Source: Perognathus longimembris pacificus
Taxonomy: Eukaryota > Chordata > Mammalia > Rodentia > Heteromyidae
Reading direction: 5' to 3'
Length of the DNA: 64,000 bases
Assembly: GCF_023159225.1 (NCBI RefSeq)
Contig: NC_063170.1
Location: forward strand, 28,918,301-28,982,300
Positions 42,869-55,040 of this stretch are shown here, one piece after another. Position 1 is the stretch's first letter. Each line of letters starts with the position of its first letter. Position numbers and translations under genes: made by a program. The notes under the pieces were generated by a model that worked only from the letters and a program-made list of their open reading frames with translations, did not search any database and was not told the origin of the DNA.

Positions 42869-43063
42869 AAAACTAAGTGGTGACTAAACCAAAGTTCACA
42901 TAAATGTTTCTGTTAAGGCCTTCCAATGGGTACCTTTTAACTTAAATGACATTTTCCCCTGTTTAATGTCTGTTTCCCAACTAATTAGTATCCTAAAGTG
43001 CTATGTTCAGCTAGAACTAACTAGGGTTATTTAATCAGTTGCTGTTTTAAAACTCTCATGTTT

Positions 43064-43304
43064 GCCAGGCGCCGGTGGCTCACACCTGTAATACTGGCTA
43101 CTCAGGAGGCTGAGATCTGAGGATCATGGTTCAAAGCCAGCCCCGACAGGAAAGTCCGTGAAATTCTTATCTCCAATTAACCACCAGAATACTGGAAGTG
43201 GGGCTGTGGCTTAAGTGGTAGAGCACTAGCCTTCAGCTGAAGAGTTCAAGAACAGTGTTCAGGCCCAGAGTTCAAGCCTCACAACCGGAAAAAAAAAAAA
43301 ATAC
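43064..43304 (+). mobile_element. Composite SINE, well preserved
   Basis: 7SL-like head 'gccaggcgccggtggctca' plus tRNA-like body and A-tail. Target duplication 'aactctcatgttt' at 43051-43063 and 43305-43317. This copy best shows the full composite structure. Confidence 0.94.
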
Positions 43305-43309
43305 AACTC

Positions 43310-44972
43310 TCATGTTTTTTGAGCTTGTCAGATTCACAGAGGGACAGGTGACTCCTACAAGTTTGTCAGAATTAACACTGATTCTTGATAAGTTTCAGGT
43401 AATCCCTGCTTAAAAACTAGATTTCTATTTTATCTCCTTGTTGCTTTAATTAGAAGTCAAGGGCAATCTGTGGATCATGGTTCAAAGCCAGCCCAGGACA
43501 AAAAAAAATTGAGACTTGATCTCTCAATTAACCAGAAAAGAGCATGGCTCAAGAGACTTTCATCTCTAATTAACCAACAAAATTCTGCAAGTGGCTTAAA
43601 GTAGTAGAGTAGTAGCTTTGAGGAGAAGAGCTCAAGGACAGTGCCCAAGCCATGAGTTCTAAGTCTGTGCCATCCCAACAACAAGCACCTACACCCCTGA
43701 GACAAAAGCTGGTCCTGCAGTAAGAAGGGATGATGTCACATCCTAAATGGAGCTGCCCTTTCAAAATTAATCAGAGCCAGGAGATCAAGGAAAATATTTA
43801 ATAAGCTCACCCATCTAACATCCATACCTGTCTACTTTCTAACTGGACAGGTACTTACTTTCTTGCCTCTGTTACCTGCTATTTACAGGAAATGATCAAT
43901 GCCTCTCACCAGGCCCTTAATTACTCCAATTCATCCCTACCTTCTGACTGGTTATATGCTTATGCTCCAAATGGAATGTTCCTGGCTTGTGGCCAGTGTG
44001 TGTTTTGCTATGTCATTCATGTTAACTGGTCCTACCACCTTGTTGTCCTTTGCCTGATCTCATCTTTTTCAACTTTCTCTTTAACAGGATAACAGTCTCA
44101 GGACACAACCTGGGAGCACGTCAAGGCCATCCTATTACTCCAGGCAACCTGCCCAATGCAGACCTGCACCCTGAAGACCCCAGCCCCAGTGGCTCCTCAA
44201 CACCCCCAGGAAGAGGCCAGAAAAGACCACGATGTCCTTCAACTTTTTATACTCCTTCGGGGTTTCAAATGATGGGAATCTACTTTGTTCTCATAACTCC
44301 ACGTTGCTCCCCTCTCAGCCTATTCTTTCTATGTATCCAAAGACTCTATATGGACTTCCTTCTCCCCTCTTTTTTTTTTTTTTTTTGCCAATCCTGGGGC
44401 TTGAATGCAGGGCCAGGGCTCTGTCTCTCTATGCTCAAGGCGCTCTACTACTTGAGCCACAGCACCACTTCTGGCTTTTTCCTGTTTGTGTGATAGTGAG
44501 GAATGGAACCTAGGGCTACATGCATGCTAGGTGAGCACTCTACCACTAAACCACATTTCCAGTCCCTCCCTCTCCCCTCTTGGCCCATTCTAACTATGTA
44601 TCCAAAAAAAGGAATATGAAGGATTGACCCCACCCTGTTCTCCCAGGTATCTGCATACAGATACCAGGAAAACCACCAAAGATAAGTGCAGATTGCCTGA
44701 CACAGGCAGGACAATCTACCTAAGCCTAGCTGTACACATTCCATCGTGGGCCCAACCAAAAAGCTCCCACCTCCTTTGACCTAGAGGCTTTTGCATTAAC
44801 TGCTGCCTCCTTGCTCAGACCTCATAAAACCCAGTTCATGTCCCAGCTCCTTCTCAGTCTCCAAGCCTGTAGGAAGGCTGTGTCCCTCTCTTCTCTATCT
44901 CAATAAACAGTCCTTGCATGTAGAAGATTGAGTCCTGCTTGTTTCCTTGCTTTCTCCTCCATTTTTCTAACA
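43310..44972 (+). mobile_element. P-type ERV 3' fragment with its own LTR
   Basis: 43380-44340 is paralogous to 27460-28640 of ERV-P2, including a composite SINE (43450-43690). Frame 43892-44092 has an env-like stretch ('YAPNGMFLACGQ'). A purine tract (44603-44622) precedes an LTR (44625-44972) with a 'cctcataaaaccc' TATA-like box, 'aataaa' (44901) and the end CTAACA. The LTR sequence differs from that of ERV-P2, so this is a related, not identical, family. Confidence 0.6.
44371..44564 (-). mobile_element. ID-like SINE (older variant)
   Basis: Antisense, poly(T) start, ends 'ccacatttccagtcc'. Flanked by similar 'ctctcccctctt' copies. It lies inside the ERV fragment above. Confidence 0.88.
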
Positions 44973-45060
44973 ACAAGAAACTCTTATCTCCAATTACCAG
45001 CAAAAAGCTGGAAGGTAGAGTGCCAGCCTTGAGTAGAAAATATTATGAGAATGAGGCCAT

Positions 45061-45291
45061 GCCGGGCACTGGTGGCTCATGCCTATAATCCTAGCTGAGG
45101 CTGACATCTGAGGATCGTTGTTCAAAGCCAGCCTAGGCAGGAAAGTCCATGAGACTCTTATCTCCAATTAACCACCAGAAAACTGGAAGTTGTGCTGTGG
45201 CTCAAGTGGCAGAGCGCTAGCCTTCAGCTGAAGAACTCCAGGACAGTGCCCAGACCCAGAGTTCAAGCCCCACAACTGACAAAAAAAAAAA
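45061..45291 (+). mobile_element. Composite SINE
   Basis: Head 'gccgggcactggtggctca', body and A11 tail. Confidence 0.9.
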
Positions 45292-45295
45292 GAGG

Positions 45296-45436
45296 GGGCT
45301 GGGAATGTGGCTTAGTGGTAGAGTACTTGCCTAGCATGCATGGAAACCTGGGTTCAATTCCTCAATACCACATAAACAGAAGAAAAAAAAGAGTGAGGCC
45401 TTGAGTTTAAGTTCCAGGACCAGCAAAAGAAAAAAA
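45296..45436 (+). mobile_element. ID-like SINE with internal deletion
   Basis: Head 'ggctgggaatgtggcttag', then a shortened body, directly behind the composite SINE. Confidence 0.82.
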
Positions 45437-45599
45437 GAAGGAAGGAGGGAAGGAAGGGAGGGAGGAAGGGAGGGAGGGAGGGAGGAAGGGAGGGAGGGAG
45501 GGAGGGAGGGAGGGAAGGAAGGAAGGAAGGAAGGAAGGAAGGAAGGAAGGAAGGAAGGAAGGAAGGAAGGGAGAGAGAGAGAGAAAGGAAAGGAAAGGA

Positions 45600-45675
<76 letters not shown>

Positions 45676-45690
45676 AAAAGAAAGGTAAAC
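45430..45690. repeat. (GGAA)n / (GGGA)n / (GAAA)n purine tract
   Basis: About 260 bp of almost pure purine on the plus strand, growing out of the SINE tail. Confidence 0.98.
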
Positions 45691-46232
45691 GAAAGATATG
45701 GGGGGAGAGGGGGTCCGAGGTTAGATTAGTTCGAAGTGACCCTGGCCCAGCATTTGTTTCCCAAGTCACACAAGATATGGCCAGGACTTTGAGAATTAAC
45801 TACTACCTTCTTTATTGACTTGCCTTTTTGAATTCTGGAGGTGTACAATTTGATACCTCTTTCTGCCCATCATTGGAGGACCAGAAACTCCTATTCCAGA
45901 AGACTAGGAGCTCTGTGCTCTGAGATCACAGGACCCCCAGGGGCCCAGTAGGCATTGCTTGTTTTTGCCTTCATTGTCCTTGGTGCCCTTGTTGTGGCAC
46001 TGGCTGAGTGCTATATAAAGAACTGTTTACTTCCCTCTGGTTGGAATTCCTCCTGCTAAAATGGAGCTGCCTCTGGTGTCATTCACCATGATGCCTCTTG
46101 AAACCCTCCTGTATATAGTCTCTTTCTGTTCCCCTTGTGCCCAAGGCACTGCCATGAACACAATTAATTGTAACAACTTTCAATCAGATTGCTGGGTCTG
46201 TGGGAAGGATCCAACAGGGATGCTGGTACCAT
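45691..46232. other. No recognisable feature
   Basis: Apparently unique sequence. No open frame of interest and no match to other parts of the window. Confidence 0.5.
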
Positions 46233-46840
46233 TGTTGTAGAGCTGAGTCCATCTTGATTATTAGGTCAACCTGACCCCAAAACTCTGCTTCTGTAAATGA
46301 CTTGCTTAACTTGTTTGTTATTTGCTCTACCCTCTGTGTCAGCTTCCTACATTTGTGCCACTCTTGCTTTGTTGCGTGCTCTTGTGAAGCCTGAAAAAAA
46401 TACAGTCTAAAATAATCAAGAGCAACTCCATTTGTACTAAAAGTTTAAGTTAAAATGCCCTAGCTTACAATATGCTTCACTGCCTTGCTTAGTATGTATT
46501 TCTCATAAATGTTTCGCTAAATCCAACCTAAGATTAACCAACTCAGTGACACAAAGGGAGTGTACAGGAATGCAGTTAATGAGCTAAAAAGACCCATTCC
46601 CCACAGCTGCGTGAACAACCCCCTTTTGTGGTAAACTCCCCAGCTTCAGCTAATCAGCATGTCCCTGACAACCCTATAAAAACCCTGTTAGTTGAAGGGT
46701 CAGGGCTCGGGGCTCTCAATCCAGATCTGTTGCTTTGTTGATGTTTATGAGTCCAGGCTCAAGCTTGCAATGACTCTCATGTGCTTGCATCGGAATTGGC
46801 TCCTTGGTGGTCTTTGGGGACCCCAAATCTGGGCATAACA
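46233..46840 (+). repeat. Solo-type LTR
   Basis: 'ctataaa' at 46674-46680, then R/U5 with 'cttgcatcggaat' and 'ctccttggtggtctttgggg' similar to the ERV-B U5, ending 'gggcataaca'. The left edge (TGTTGTAGAG) is inferred. No clear duplication; the right flank is SINE sequence. Confidence 0.6.
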
Positions 46841-47165
46841 ATCTCAGCCTCCTGAGTAGCTAGAATTACAGGCGTGAGCCACCAACACCCAACTTCTCTA
46901 TTTTTTTAGTGTGTATGTGGAGTTGGGGGCGGGGCGGGCGGTGCTGCTAGTACTGAGGTTTGAGTTTAGTGCCTTCCCTTGACTTTTTCAGTCAAGGCTG
47001 TTGCTCTACTACTGAACCACACCTTCGCTTCCAGCTTTTTTGCTGGTTAGTTGGAGTTAAGAGTCTCAAAGACTTGTCTGCCTGGGCTGACTTTGAACTG
47101 TAATCCTCAGATCTCAGCCTCCTGACTATCTAGAATTATAGGCATGAGCCACTGACACCCAGCTT
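46841..47165 (-). mobile_element. Composite SINE fragments
   Basis: 46841-46893 is the head end of one copy. 46945-47163 is a second, nearly complete antisense copy with body and head. Confidence 0.75.
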
Positions 47166-47285
47166 TTTATTTTATTGGTAAATCTGGCTAACTTTGCATC
47201 ATGGTCAATAAACTCAGGACCCTGACTTCTGTCCTGCTGAGACAGCATTCAAAGTGATTTTATTAACATTAACATTAATTGGAGT

Positions 47286-47392
47286 TAAGGCTGGTGGCAA
47301 ATGCCTGTAATTCAGCACTCAGAGACAGAGATAGAAGGATCATGAATTTAAGGGCAATCCAGGCTATAAAATGATACCTTGTCTCAAAAAGG
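47286..47392 (+). mobile_element. B1-like (7SL-derived) SINE monomer
   Basis: 'gcctgtaattcagcactcag' through 'ccttgtctcaaaa', followed by a GGA-rich tail (47393-47437). It lacks the tRNA-like body. Confidence 0.75.
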
Positions 47393-47956
47393 AGGCAGAG
47401 GAAGAAGGAGGAGGAGAAGGAGAAGGAGGGAGAAGTAAACATGAACAGGAATTAACAGTAAAGTAAATCTATTAATAGTAGTTTTCATGGATTATCTGTG
47501 CAGTTGCTATTCTGTTTGTATGAAATTGTTAAATTGAGAATGGCTGAGAATTTAGAAACATGTGCCTGGTCCTCTATTCTTCAGCCAGCTGAGGACCTTA
47601 GTTCCTGTCTCATCTTTGATCTAAGATTTGACTGCTCTATCAAAGCACTACTAACTGATGGTTTGGGTGGGGGGGGGGGAGTTGGCTTTCAATAGTTTAT
47701 GGAGGTTCTTTTGATTGGAATGCATTACAATGAAAGTAGCAAAAAATCCTATCCATACTAGCATTTAAAAAGATATATATTGATCAGGTGTGGTGATACA
47801 TGCTTGCAATTCCAGGTTGAGACTGAGAACCTTAGATTCCAGGCCAGCTGGGGCAATTTAATGAGACTCTAAAATAAAGTAAAAAAGGGATGAATTGGGG
47901 AACAAAGGGCGAACAAATGCAGTAGTGGCACTCACTATGTTGAAAATGAACTATAC

Positions 47957-48182
47957 GGGTTGGGAATGTGGCTTAGCAGTAGAGTGGTTGCCTAGCATGT
48001 GTGAAGCCCTGGATTCAATTCCTCAGCACCACATATATAGAAAAGGCCAGAAATGGCACTGAGGCTCAAGAGGTAGGTGTGAGCCTTGAGCACAAAGAAG
48101 CCAGGGACAGTGCCCAGGCCCTGAACCCAAGCCCCAGGACTGCCAAGCAACAAAAAAAAAAAAAAAAAAGAAAAGAAAGAAA
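47957..48182 (+). mobile_element. ID-like SINE
   Basis: Flanked by 'aaaatgaactatac' copies at about 47943-47956 and 48183-48197. Confidence 0.9.
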
Positions 48183-48289
48183 AAAAATGAACTATACAAC
48201 CTGAGGGTAGGGATGGGAGAGAAAAACTAGGAAAGAGCGAAGGAAGAGGTAACACTGTCCAAAAAGAAATGTACTCATTGTACAATGTA

Positions 48290-48900
48290 CCTTTGCCAAG
48301 GAGCCTGTGTTACTCCCCTTTCTTCTTGCAATGTTCTCAGGGTATCTGTTTTTACCTCAAGGTCTTTATCCATTTGGAATTTATTCTGGTGCGGGGTGAT
48401 ATATAAGGATATAGCTTCAGTTTGTTACAGGTGTTTAAACGATTTTGCCTGCGCTACTTGTTGAAGAGGCTGTTTTTCTTCCATTTTATTTGTTTAGCTC
48501 CTTTATCAAAGATTATGTGGCCATAGATCTGTGGGTTCATTTCTGGGTCTTCTGTTCTATTCCTTTGGTCATCAGGCCTGTTCTTGTGCTAATACCAAGC
48601 TGTTTTTATTACTATAGCTTTGTAATAGAGTTTAAAGTTTGGTATTGATATTCCTCCAGCACTGGCACTGTTCTTCCAGTCTAGGATTGTTTTTGCTATT
48701 CAGGGTCTTTTATTGTTCCATATGAATTTTTGGATTGCTTCATTTTTTTTTTCATTAAAGAATGGTTTGGGGATATTGATGGTTATTGCCTTGAATTTGT
48801 AGATAGCCTTTAGCAGTGTTGCTATTTTCTGGTGTTAATCTTCTCAATCGTATGGTAAATTCTCTCTTTATAGTCTCATTGAGATATTGTTTATTTTCCA
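48290..48900 (-). mobile_element. Old L1 ORF2 fragment
   Basis: It is diverged but colinear with 5480-6060 of the long L1: 'ccatagatctgtgggttc', 'attcctccagcactg', 'ccatatgaatttttgg'. The reading frame is destroyed. Plus-strand frames here are shadows. Confidence 0.85.
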
Positions 48901-49517
48901 TTTGTGCTTATATTTATCACTTGGCTGAGTAAAGAATTCTTGGTTAGTGTGCTCTTTTTTAAAATACTATTTCATTTTACTCTTATTTCCATGGCTTTTG
49001 AAACAAAATATGATGCAATTGTACACTTGGTTCCCTAAATTATGGTATCTTCTTGTCCATCTGGCTAGTAATGATTTTTCCTTGATGGTTATTTTATCTT
49101 TGGGAAGGAAGGGACCTAAAGCACACAGCAGTGACCAGAAAGAATTCCTCCAAACGGCAGCAGACAGACTTGGATCGCAGCCTGAGCATGGACGAGCACG
49201 AATGGGCCGAAATCACAGAGGAGGTGTGAGTACCCCACGAAAGATATTCTCACTTGTACCCACAGAGCAGCAACTAGAAGGTAGCCCTGTCCCCACCACC
49301 AGAGAGAAGCGCCATCTTTGACTCTGGCATAGACCTGGTTAGACCAGACTGGAACTAAAGAGGGCCAGGGGAAAGCGAGGATAAAGGGGCCATCTTTGAA
49401 AAGGGCAAGAGTCACTGACCAGTGAGATCCAGCTCCACTCAGGAGAACATCCCACCGCCCAGGCATGAGGCTCATTCCCTCCCCAGGCTGCGGCTCACAG
49501 ACTCAGGTACAACTATT
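48901..49517. other. Unassigned; possible old L1 5' remnant
   Basis: 'agcgccatctttgactctgg' and nearby text recall the L1 5' UTR, but the match is too short to be sure. No gene seen. Confidence 0.3.
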
Positions 49518-49708
49518 GTCTTTTATCCCATCTACTCTGGAGGCTGAGATCTGAGGATCTCAACTCAGGCATATAAATCCAAGAAATTCTTCCAATTAAC
49601 TAGCAAAAATCTGGAATCAGATGTGTGGCTTAAGTGGTAGAGCCCTAGCCATGAGTGAAAAAGCTGAGTGAGAGTGTGAGGCGCTAAGTTCAAGCCCAGG
49701 ACCAACAT
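49518..49708 (+). mobile_element. Composite SINE, diverged
   Basis: Head 'ctactctggaggctgagatc' and body 'gtggcttaagtggtagag'. Confidence 0.8.
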
Positions 49709-50054
49709 ACTCCCCCCCAACCCCCGCCACAGGCGGAGGATGACAGCATATTTGGTAAGTCATCTGACTAGTCTGAACCCTTGCTTCAATTTTGGTAAGG
49801 CAAAGAGAAAAGGGGGTTGGGGGTGAGGAGAGAGAAGCAGAGGCAGCAGAGGAACATAGAGGCTCATAAAATCAGTCCTTGAGGAGGTGTATTTGGTACT
49901 TCAGAACAGGCTAAATTCACAATGAAAATCAGTTGTGTGGAATACTGCTCTGTCCAAGCCCAGGGAGTTCCATTTGTACTGTGTGGCTGGAGTTCACACA
50001 ATGTATTGGGGGGTGGGGGGTGACTGTGATGGTAGTGGTGGTGTGTTGTTCTTG

Positions 50055-50260
50055 AAGCTTGATTTCAAGGCCTGGGTGCTGTCTCTGACTTTTTACACTC
50101 AAGGCTAGCACTCTATGACTTGTGCCATAGTTCTACTTTCAGCTGTTTTAGTGGTTATTTGGAGATAAGAGTCTCACAAACTTTCCTGCCCTGGCTGACT
50201 TCAAACTGTGATCCTCAGATCTTAGCCTCCTGAGTATCTAGAAGTATAGGTATAATCCAT
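50055..50260 (-). mobile_element. Composite SINE
   Basis: Antisense body ('caaggctagcactctatg') then head ('tcctcagatcttagcctcct'). Confidence 0.85.
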
Positions 50261-50327
50261 GGGTACTTTATTCACACTATGTATTCTTAGTGATGCCTCT
50301 GGATTCATGTGCTTGGCCCCTGGTACA

Positions 50328-50742
50328 TGTTGTGCCAAGTCGCGAGACGACCACCAAGAAGGCCACCAAGACTCAGACATTCCGAAATACAAAAGCAAGG
50401 CAAGGCTTTATTTAAGCGAGCTGCAACTCAGGCCTCGTCCTACCCACCGACACAGCGGAGGTTAGGAGGGAGCCCCGAGCTGTGATTACACAGGGCTTAT
50501 AAAGGCGAAGAACAAGGTTACAACAATCAGGTGTTCAAGCAAGCAAGACTAGGACACAGGTACAGATCTGATTGGCTCAGGGCTCTAGGCACTCTGGCGG
50601 TAGTCAGAGTTAAGCATTCCCAGCGGTTAGAGTTCTAGACCGACTGGGCCCTAATGGGCTTGTCCTGGAGTTTGCTCACAGGGCCTGCTTATCTCAGGTT
50701 CGCGTGGTAAAGTGGGGCCTGACTTCAAAGTCTGGCACTTCA
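50328..50742 (-). repeat. ERV-D2 3' LTR and adjoining polypurine tract
   Basis: TG...CA, 415 bp. The sense tract AAAAAGGGGGAAA follows at 50743-50755. It lacks the tandem 'ggtaaagtgggg' duplication. Confidence 0.9.
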
Positions 50743-51272
50743 TTTCCCCCTTTTTCTCTTTGGTACCTTGGGAGCCAATCATGGTTCCATTCTGTCCATT
50801 TCAATGGCTTGCATGTCTAGGGGATGATGTAGAGATAAGGCATGGGCCAGTAGGGGCCAAAGTAGTAACCAAAAACAACTCTGGTCCCTTCGTTTTAAGG
50901 GGGGCTCTTGGGTGAAGATCATCCATCTTCTGTAGCTTCTTCAGGCTGACTGAGGGGCGTTGACCTTACCTAGCCAGGAACCTATAGCCTTAGTCTACTT
51001 CACCAAGAGACAGCAGGATTACTGCAAACTGAAAATTAATTTTCAGCTATACAGACTTACCATTAGCTGTATAGTGTTTAGTAGCCAAATGTAAGCAACA
51101 AAATAATACATAAACTTCTCAGCTGTGCTCTAAGGGTCGGGTGGCTATACCCGTATTCCTGAGAAAGCCCAAAACTACCTAAAATAAGGGGGTCACCTCA
51201 CTTTGGAGTGAGCTGCCAAAATAACATTAACACTAGCCAGGGTAGAAGGCAAAAAGAAAATTATAACAATGT

Positions 51273-53015
51273 TCAGTTTAACTTTCTTTTCTTGAGGCGA
51301 AGGTGAAGCGGCTGAGTCGGGTGCTTGGAGACCTCCCATGTTCCACCATGGTAGTCGTCGTCCAGGGCAAAGGGGTCCGCTGGCCTGGTGTGGGAGCAAT
51401 GGACCCAAGTGGTGATGCTGTCTATCTTGAGGGCGGTGGGAGTAGTCAGTAGCACCACATATGGTCCCTTCCACCGTGGTTCTAGGGATTTGGGGTTATG
51501 CCTCCGGACGAACACCCAGTCCCCTGGTCTGAATAAATGGGGGGTAGGGACAGAAGCAGAATCATATAATGCCTTAAGTTGGGGCCACATATTCTTGTGC
51601 ACGAGCTGCAAATAATCGACTTTACACAAAAATTCAGTATCATCCAAATCAGCAAGCAATTCAGTCTGAAGGCTAGGGATAATGGGCGGGGGGTACCCGT
51701 ACATTATTTCAAAAGGAGTAAAGCCAAGCTGATAGGGAGAATTTCTTACTCTAAGCAGAGCAAAAGGAAGGAGTGACACCCACTCTGCGCCAGTCTCTAA
51801 GGCCAATTTAGTCAAGGTCTCTTTTAGAGTCCGATTCATTCTCTCTACCTGTCCTGAACTCTGGGGTCTATAAGCACAATGCAATTTCCAATCCATCCCC
51901 AGTGCAACGGCTATTCCCTGACTTACTTTTGAGACGAAGGCCAGTCCGTTGTCCAACCCAATGGTAGATGAGAAGCCATACCTGGGTAGGATTTCTTCCA
52001 GGATCTTCTTAGCCACTACATTTGCAGTCTCATGCTTTGTTGGATAAGCTTCCACCCATCCTGAAAAGGTGCCTACAAAAACTAGCAAATATTTGTATCC
52101 AAATTTTCCAGGTTTAATTTCTGTGAAATCTACTTCCCAATACACACCTGGCCTATCCCCACGGAGGCAAGCTCCTTTAGTAACTGGTTGATTGGGGGCG
52201 TTGGTGAGCTGACAGGCCTTACAATTTTTAACAATATCTTCAGTAAGTTGATCTCCTTTCTAATTTTCACTTTGAAGTGTCAGAGCAAGTCCTGCATTCT
52301 TCGGTGGATTCTCTTAAGGATTCCCTTACCCAGCCCTTGTGGCAAGATAAGTTTCCCTTCACAGGTTTTCCACCAGTCATTGTTTCCTTCTCTGTCCAGG
52401 GGTTTGTGGGCCATGGGAATTTTCTTTATCCACTCCAAGTCTTCTTGGGAATACTGGTGCACAGGAGGCAAAGCTTGTGGCTCTGGGTCTACTAGAGTCA
52501 ATACTTCTCTGGGCTGAAGGGCTGCTTCCTTAGCTGCCTGGTCGGCCAGATTATTCCCTCTAGTCACTGAATCAACTCCCTTTTGATGACCCAGACAGTG
52601 CATAATGGCAATCTTTGCTGGTTCCCATAGGGCCCGGATGAGGCTTAAAATCTCCTGCTTGTTTCTAATGGCCTTTCCTTCGGCTGTCAGTAGCCCCCTC
52701 TCTTGGTATTCATGTCAAGTAGGCCTAAGGCAGGGGCTTCCAGAAGGCTTTTCTAGATTGCCTCAAAGGCTTTTTGCATCTGCTCAGTCCAATGAAATTC
52801 TAGGAGGTTTTTGGTGGCTTCATATAGAAACTTGGCCTTCTCAGTGAACCCAGGTATCCACAGCCGGCAAAAGCCTGCTGTTCCCAGGAACTCTGACTTG
52901 TCTGGCTGACTTAGGCACAGGGATTTTCAGCACAGTCTCTTTACATGCATCTGACAGCCAACACTTGCCCTCTTTTAATATGAAGCCCAGATGGGTGACT
53001 TCAGGTTTACAAATC
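51273..53015 (-). pseudogene. pol: pol remnant (RT thumb, RNase H end, integrase), ERV-D2
   Basis: Integrase frame 52145-51273 is 290 codons and open throughout. It has D6, D65 and E101 in D,D(35)E spacing, the '[19 protein letters not shown]' block and a C-terminal 'EPRWKGPYVVLLTTPTALKI' domain. It lacks the zinc-binding N-terminus in frame. Upstream, frame 52603-52280 is the RNase H end ('GHQKG', 'NNLADQAAK'). 53010-52850 translates to the RT thumb ('[15 protein letters not shown]') with frame breaks. RT fingers, palm and protease are absent, replaced by the spacer. Confidence 0.9.
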
Positions 53016-53464
53016 TGTGCTTTTTAACATTCTAGTTTGTAAAAGCTTTTTCCTGACTGGCTGGGGAACTGATTTTTGATGACCTAAAAAAATTACCTTG
53101 GCAGACCTTTAACAGATCTTAATAAGGACACAATCTCAGGTCTACAAGCTTTCTTTCCTGAACAGATGTATCAGCTTAAAATTCTCACTGCCAGTCAGAG
53201 CTTTGAGTAGATGTGGGGGTTGGGATTTTAAACTATCCTCTCATTTGACAAACTTACCCTTACTAACCACTATCACAGATGACTGGCAAGTTCCTGCCCA
53301 GTAGACAGACATGGGCATTAGAAAGGCATGCTTACGAACTATTCTTCTAGGACTTCCCGGCTTTGATTAACTTTTGAAAGGCCAAACAGGAGTGACTCTA
53401 GGATCTGATACCATCTCTGCCATCCAAGCAGTGGCTTACTGCCTCTGGATGCTGTATCACTTTT

Positions 53465-53690
53465 GTCCCAGGAGGAGTGACTTTCCACTGTACTTGGACT
53501 CAGGGCCTGAGTGCTGTCCCCCAGCTCTTCAGCTGAAGACTAGCACCCTACCACTTTGAGCTCCACACAACTCCGTTCCCAGCACTCTGCTGGCTGATTA
53601 GAGACAAGTCTCTCACAGGGACCTTTCTCTGCCCGGGCTGGCTTTGAACTACAGATTTCAGATCAGTGAGTCTTACAAGAGGTCACTTTA
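53465..53690 (-). mobile_element. Composite SINE shared with ERV-D1 and ERV-B
   Basis: Same position and orientation as 14500-14712 and 35190-35385. Confidence 0.8.
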
Positions 53691-53733
53691 CTCCAATTAA
53701 AGCAACAAGGTGGTCCACACAGAAGTAGTTTTT

Positions 53734-53937
53734 TTTTTTTTTTTTGGCCAGTCCTGGGCCTTGGACTCAGGGCCTGAGCACTGTCCCTGGCTTCTTCCCG
53801 CTCAAGGCTAGCACTCTGCCACTTGAGCCACAGCGCCGCTTCTGGCCGTTTTCTGTATATGTGGTGCTGGGGAATCGAACCTAGGGCCTCGTGTATCCGA
53901 GGCAGGCACTCTTGCTGCTAGGCTATCTCCCCAGCCC
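53734..53937 (-). mobile_element. ID-like SINE shared with ERV-D1
   Basis: Duplication 'cacagaagtagttttt' at 53718-53733, with a slightly shortened copy after 53937. Same site as 14760-14971. Confidence 0.9.
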
Positions 53938-54501
53938 CACAGAAGAGTTTTTAAGCATGGTCTTACCTGGAACTTATTAAGGGTCAGTATTAGATCTTGA
54001 CAAACTTGTAGGAATCACCTGTGCTTCTCTGTGGGCCTGCTGGAAACTGTTACAAAAAAACCTATAAAGAAGCTGGAATGGCAATTAAACATTTTGGTAG
54101 CCATAATTCTCCTTTTCTCACTTTGCAATAATTATTTAGGACAATTTTACTTCCAAATTTCTTATCTAGAAATGTATTCTTGATTTCCAAAGCCTTTTTA
54201 CTAACCCAACACTTTAGCTTTTATCTGCATTGGAAAAACTGAAGCTCACAGGCATTCTGAAACCAGGTGCTGCCCTTTGCCTACGGGCTGCTTGTTTCGA
54301 AAAAGCCTCTTTTTTTTTTTTCTTCAGTCCCAGTTACTGCATGGCATGAAGACCTTTGGACTCAAATGACAATTTTTCCTTAATGCAAGAATTACAATTA
54401 GAAATACAGCTTTCCAATATATTAGTGAGAAACATTAGCCCATTTTGCCATTTCTTCCTCCATACATAGAGTTAATGAGAGTTTACTTCTATCCCCATTA
54501 G

Positions 54502-54505
<4 letters not shown>

Positions 54506-54547
<42 letters not shown>
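54506..54547. repeat. (TA)n microsatellite
   Basis: About 40 bp of TA repeats. The paralogous site at 15462-15472 has only a few units. Confidence 0.97.
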
Positions 54548-54549
<2 letters not shown>

Positions 54550-54589
54550 TTTTAAATCCAAATTTCTGACACTTAACTCTGATTTTTTT

Positions 54590-54793
54590 TTTTTTTTTTT
54601 TTTGCCAGTCCTGGGGCTTGGACTCAGGGCCTGAGCACTGTCCCTGGCTTCTTTTTGCTCAAGGCTAGCACTCTGCCACTTGAACCACAGCGCCACTTCT
54701 GGCCTTTTCTATATATGTGGTGCTGAGGAATCGAACCCAGGGCCTCATGTATAGGAGACAAGCGCTCTTGCCACTAGGCCATATTCCCAGCCC
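54590..54793 (-). mobile_element. ID-like SINE private to ERV-D2
   Basis: Flanked by 'ctctgattttttt' copies. The counterpart site near 15500 in ERV-D1 is empty. Confidence 0.92.
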
Positions 54794-55040
54794 CAGCTCT
54801 GATTTTTTTAATTAAACATTTTTTTAACTATAGTTCCTCTTTAAAACAACGCAATAATCCTTTAAAGCATTTGGTAATGCCCAAACTTGATGACCATTTG
54901 AATTTAAACTTAAACTCACTCAATTTTACATCATACTAACAGTCTTGAACATGTTAACACTCACACATTCACGCACACATACATATTCAAAAGATCTTAA
55001 AGTGCACAGAATAAGCATTGGCTGTACATTTTCCAGTAGC

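Larger units (their letters stand above)
53016..55040 (-). mobile_element. ERV-D2 noncoding spacer with SINEs
   Basis: Counterpart of 14146-16040. It contains the shared composite SINE (53465-53690), the shared ID-like SINE (53734-53937), a private ID-like SINE (54590-54793) and a private (TA)n run (54506-54547). Confidence 0.8.

Noticed and set aside
45401..45769. Lys/Arg/Glu-rich and Ser/Phe/Leu-rich frames
   Set aside because: They are translations of the GGAA/GAAA purine tract.
48445..48648. Plus-strand hydrophobic frame near 48.5 kb
   Set aside because: It is the antisense shadow of an old L1 ORF2 fragment.
49116..49475. A 119-codon minus-strand frame and a plus-strand frame ending at 49321
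   Set aside because: No recognisable domain, no splice-site pattern, and possible similarity to L1 5' sequence. Not enough to call a gene.
51273..52145. Possibility that the open ERV-D2 integrase frame is a domesticated gene
   Set aside because: No promoter or independent start context is apparent, it lacks the zinc-binding N-terminus, and it sits within an otherwise decayed provirus. Openness alone is weak evidence, though a selection test would be worthwhile.
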